A DNA stretch of 22,825 nucleotides from Apostichopus parvimensis (lineage: Eukaryota > Echinodermata > Holothuroidea > Aspidochirotida > Stichopodidae). The stretch spans positions 37,065 to 59,889 of the forward strand of contig KN886285.1 in the NCBI GenBank assembly GCA_000934455.1, in the 5' to 3' direction. The notes beneath the pieces are model-generated. The model saw only the letters and a list, made by a program, of their open reading frames with translations. It searched no databases and was not told where the DNA came from. The translations under genes were made by a program, and so were the position numbers. Below, in pieces: positions 19,361 to 22,825 of the stretch. Each line of letters opens with the position of its first letter. Position 1 is the stretch's first letter.

Positions 19361-19545
19361 TTTATTGGAATATGCCTTAAAAGTTGGAGAACATCACTTT
19401 GGAATATACATGTATGCCTTTACTGTACATAGTTGTAATATATCCCGTTGGAATATGCCTTAATTTGGAATATATCTCTTTGGAAGAATATGCCTTAATA
19501 AGTTGGAGCATCCCTTTGAAATATGCCCGAAGTTGGAATATCTCA
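19361..19545. repeat. degenerate TTGGAATATGCCTTAA repeats
   Basis: TTGGAATATGCCTTAA occurs at 19365-19380 and 19448-19463, with a near copy (GAAGAATATGCCTTAA) ending at about 19498. AGTTGGAG and TTTGGAATAT blocks are interspersed in between (AGTTGGAGAACATC and AGTTGGAGCATCC). Spacing is irregular, so this is an old eroded tandem array or a scrambled short repeat. Confidence 0.65.
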
Positions 19546-21590
19546 TTAAAATTAAAATCTGTCACAGTATATAATCTCAATTAGGCCAAGGTGAAACACG
19601 TATTGTAGTACTGTGAGAGATTTCGTCGGACACTTAGACTAAAACCTGTACCTTTTGACAAAGCACTGCTTTAAGAACAAGCAACTTGCCTTGCAGAATT
19701 ACAGGCAAGACTTTTGAAAAAAATAAGAAAAGTACTTGACTGATCCAGAGGGGATACCATGAGTATTTGTACAGAGGCTTCTCCTGACAAGCTAGTGACG
19801 TGATCTGGTTAGAGGGAGAGTAAAGATGAGGCTCACCGAAGGAAACGACTTGAAAGCTATACTCGTCACTCCATCATTATGCAGGGCTGCTTTGTCTGAA
19901 AATGATGTAAAATCTCTGCAAAATGAAATTTAGTGCTGTAAAAATATACATGTATGAGAAGCAGAACATGGCAGAGAACCAGATATATATGATGTGTTAT
20001 AAGGTGATTCTACAACAAGAAACAGGCCTAGATCATCTGCTAATCTGCAGCCTGTAAGGTGCCACAGATTGGGGTAGGAATCTTAACGTTGCTCTGCGAT
20101 TGTATCCTTTGGGGGAAATACATCTGTAGGGCTCTTTTCCCCGCTTGCAGTATGATTTCACAATGCAGATGGCTTTAATTGTGTTAGAGAAGTCCTGTCT
20201 GTAGGTTGAAACATTACAAAAGACCACATACTATAAGATGCATCTACTCTAGTCTACTGAAAACATGTAACAGCTGGTATGTACTGAAGCAACTTGGCAT
20301 AATTGAGGTATGTACATGCTAATGAAAAACAATAATAATTCTTTAATTGGGGTTGCTATATAGCCAAAATTTCCTGCACAAGATAATAAACAGTTAATAT
20401 TAACTCGTTATTTACAGAGGCAAGCAGGTGGTATAGTGCATGCATGAGTCCAGTATCCCAATTATACATACAAATATAACATGACTAGCTCAGAGTGACA
20501 GATTTAGCCATGTTTGCATGCCAAACACAAAACTGTGCAGTTTTATGTGCTGCGCAGTTCATCAGTTTTATTCAGTGAAGATCGGGTGTCGTATATCAGA
20601 AATAAATATACCTCATCATGTAATTGAGGAGAGAGTTGGGATGATATACGTCCCACACACCTTCGAAAACAATCATTTACTAAGGTTGTACCCTGTCATG
20701 GGATGTGAACCATATGACCATGGATGCAAATTTGGGATTCTATCTGCTGCGATTGATTTTATCTTCTGGTATATAAGAAGTATATATACAGTATGTACGT
20801 TGAATCAATGGTACTCCATTAAGTATATATATCTGAAAGAGCTACAGAACATCTAAGTACCCCCAAAAACATTTCCAAGTTATAAATGAGCCATTCTTTA
20901 TTGTCCTGCGCATGCATCGTATAGAAACAACTATTCTTTTGCTGTAATATTCTGAAAATTTTTGTTATTTGCTTTGGTTACCCGTACTCTTATACAGTTA
21001 CAGAGGTATATATTGATTTTAGTGGTTTTACAAAATATCCCCTAGTCTGTATTACTACATTAAAGTAATTAATACTAACCTGTACAGTACTACAATGATC
21101 AGAGACTGTCTTCCGGCCTGCATTGTGATCTAGGAACACCCAAACTGTCATTAATTAGTTTAACATTTCTTGTATGGAATGTTCTTAAACTGTTTCAAAA
21201 TAAAATTACAAACTGTAAAGATTTTCCAGACTAAACAGACTTCTACACTCTCCATTGTATATAGTTAGAATCCTCCCCCCAACCCACCCACCCACTCTAA
21301 AATGTCTTCAATCTTCCAGGATTAGAGCAATCACATTATCAAAATGTACGGTTTAATGTTGTCTGTAACACTGCACACATACACAAAACAGATTCTTGTT
21401 GATTTCTCTGGGGAGATGGTTATGTTGAGTGCTGTTATGTAGTAGAAGGAATATCTTCTGAGATTGCCAAACTTTGACTGATGCATGGAAGATACCAAAC
21501 CAATCCTGAAGGGAAAGATGTGATTTTGCTGATCAAAGAATGCTGGATTTTATAATTCTTTTCATGCTCATATCTGTCTCTCTCTTCCAT
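19546..21590. other. non-coding DNA, no gene seen
   Basis: No supportable gene. The longest plus-strand frame here (112 codons, 20518-20856) has no recognisable domain and unconvincing composition. A C-rich tract at 21271-21296 is listed separately. Confidence 0.5.
21274..21295 (-). other. canonical G-quadruplex motif on minus strand
   Basis: The plus strand has CCCCCC-AA-CCC-A-CCC-A-CCC, so the minus strand gives four G runs of at least three with loops of one, one and two bases. Short loops make this the strongest quadruplex candidate in the window by pattern. It lies about 300 bp before the possible terminal exon. Confidence 0.6.
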
Positions 21591-21596
21591 CTTCAG

Positions 21597-21639
21597 TGAT
21601 GAGGAATATCATCCTAAATGTTCTATGGTTGTGACATGA
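21597..21639 (+). CDS. possible terminal exon of an unknown gene
   Basis: A very good acceptor (pyrimidine tract CTGTCTCTCTCTTCCATCTTCAG|) precedes T plus DEEYHPKCSMVVT and a TGA stop at 21637-21639. Only this phase is sensible: the other frames give an immediate TGA or an unremarkable short peptide. The one-base start phase fits the two-base end phase of the candidate microexon at 12064-12095, which would join as ..LHH-H-DEEYH... I do not recognise the C-terminus. A clear nearby polyadenylation signal is lacking; the next ATTAAA is near 22156. Confidence 0.25.
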
Positions 21640-22150
21640 TTAAATTTTAGGGTAGAATTTATCGCTGCTGTTTTAAACAACAAGTAGTTTTTATAAGGTC
21701 AGTGCTGCCGCCGATTTTAACTTAAGTTGCACAAATTTTGCGAGAAATGTCATATCTGTATTTTACTTGAATTAGATTGTCAATTTGTTAAAACCTGATC
21801 TCGGAATTGATAAATATATAATTTGCTTTGGTGATCAAGACGCTGATAAATTTATTGAGCACTTTGAAAAGGAAAAAAAGAGAAAAAGATTGATCAAAGC
21901 ATTATTTTTTTTTTTTTACATTCTTAGCTCATCAATTAATGCAGCTAGAAGTGTACATGTCTACCATTCTTGTGGGTTTCTTGTAGATGCTGCGTACGAG
22001 CGCATTACGCACACTGTACCTGAAGTTTTAGCGGTCATTACCCATGTTTGGGTGAAATTATCTCTTGGAAATGTTACAGTAATATGAAAGAAAGACAAAA
22101 TGTTTATAATGTTTCGGTTTATTATTTTCACAAATGTATAATATTGCCTA
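21640..22150. other. non-coding or 3'-UTR-like DNA
   Basis: If the possible terminal exon is real this would be its 3' untranslated region. A 100-codon plus-strand frame (21785-22087) begins at TTG without an ATG and contains FGDQDADKFIEHFEKEKK, faintly like retrotransposon gag segments, before a poly-T run and an acceptor-like CATTCTTAG. I do not support it as a gene. Confidence 0.4.
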
Positions 22151-22157
22151 ATGTAAT

Positions 22158-22260
22158 TAAAACAACAACAAGAACAATGAAAATAACAATAACAACAACA
22201 ACTGTAATATTGACAACAACAATAGTGGTTAATAACAATAACATTTGTAAAGTGCTATTA
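22158..22260. repeat. AAC/AAT microsatellite, possibly an inverted SINE tail
   Basis: Interrupted AAC, AAT and AAG triplets run from about 22158 to 22238, followed by ACATTTGTAAAGTGCTATT. Triplet repeats next to a TTTGTAAAGYGCT string recall the tail of L2-type SINEs read backwards, such as the one ending at 12625. No SINE body follows that I can recognise. Confidence 0.6.
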
Positions 22261-22825
22261 TCCAGCTAAAGAAAAATCTAATCTTTTGCTGCACAAACTA
22301 AACAACAAAACTGAATGAGCTGATGTAACAAGGTTTGAGAGAGGACGTATCTTATTGTTAGTCTTTCTTTGAAACAGTCTGCAGATGTTTTGTATTTGAT
22401 CCATTCTTGTCAAATTGCAGGTTACGCTCAGGGTTTTCTTTGATTTTCACAATTTTTGAAAGTGTTTCTTTCATCAGAATACATTCATGACTGGATATAT
22501 GTTTCTGTTTGTTGATGTCGCCATGTCTCATGTCTTGTGATTTGTGAAATTTTCTGACGAACCTTGACCTAAAAAAATCCTCAAAACTGCTACATTTTCA
22601 TATTCAGCCACTTAGATATGATATTGACAAATGAAAAAAAACTGCCTTGTTTATTAATATCTTTGTATTTATCTAACACTTTCCATACCATGACGACGAA
22701 ACAATTAAGCATATTATATACGTGTGATTCCAAGGTGCATCGCCTCTTAATTCTCCACACCGCTTATTCGCAGCTCAGATATAATCCACTTCACAGTTGG
22801 TTCATTCCTTGTGATTGAGGCATTT
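22261..22825. other. non-coding DNA to the end of the window
   Basis: No gene, repeat or clear signal is seen. Short open frames at the window end have no recognisable content; an exon continuing past 22825 cannot be ruled out. Confidence 0.45.

Noticed and set aside
20518..20856. 112-codon plus-strand open frame
   Set aside because: Composition and content look random, no domain is recognisable, and it lacks promoter or exon context.
1..22825. CRISPR arrays, operons or other prokaryotic defence systems
   Set aside because: The regular repeats here have no unique spacers, there are no clustered bacterial-type genes, and the SINE and MITE show the DNA is eukaryotic.

Overview
The window looks like nuclear DNA of an animal, probably a marine invertebrate; an echinoderm or other deuterostome is my guess, not a demonstration. 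It is visibly AT-rich and gene-poor, full of tandem and interspersed repeats. It holds a tRNA-derived SINE with an L2-like tail and cut-and-paste DNA transposons with intact target-site duplications. GT-AG splice-site-like strings appear, and there is no operon-style packing. Short palindromic words of the TACTGTACATGTA kind are scattered throughout.

Layout. 1-1961: AT-rich non-coding DNA with a G-run and a worn hAT-like terminus near 1484-1500. 1966-6216: a structurally complete 4,251-bp DNA transposon with a 4-bp ACAT target-site duplication and short terminal inverted repeats (GGGCGATTCC..). It carries eight copies of a 15-bp subterminal motif (GGTAACTCGCATTAC), four on each side and all in the same orientation. 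Its one intact gene (2726-4816, minus strand) encodes a 696-aa transposase-like protein. 6221-9935: non-coding DNA with a small tandem duplication. 9936-10305: an 18-unit, 20-bp minisatellite. 10306-12295: non-coding DNA with a diverged 316-bp-offset duplication, a possible 32-nt microexon (12064-12095) and a G-quadruplex-type C-tract. 12296-12625: tRNA-derived SINE. 12626-15516: non-coding DNA with a 92-bp duplication. 15517-15887: a complete 371-bp hAT-type MITE with a perfect 8-bp target-site duplication. About 16850-17900: a 91-bp satellite array, homogeneous in the centre and decayed on both flanks. 18170-18480: a cluster of homeodomain-type TAATTA sites that could be an enhancer. 18500-22825: non-coding DNA with degenerate repeats, a possible terminal exon (21597-21639) and AAC/AAT-rich microsatellite DNA.

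How it fits together. The only convincing protein-coding gene is the transposase. Its likely substrates, the TIRs and the subterminal repeats, lie on both sides of it, so the element reads as an autonomous or recently autonomous unit. The 4-bp target-site duplication, size and protein layout are compatible with a Sola-like superfamily, but I could not test that assignment. The two possible host exons on the plus strand share a compatible reading phase. They may mean that the right half of the window is intron and 3' end of a host gene, but this is weakly supported.
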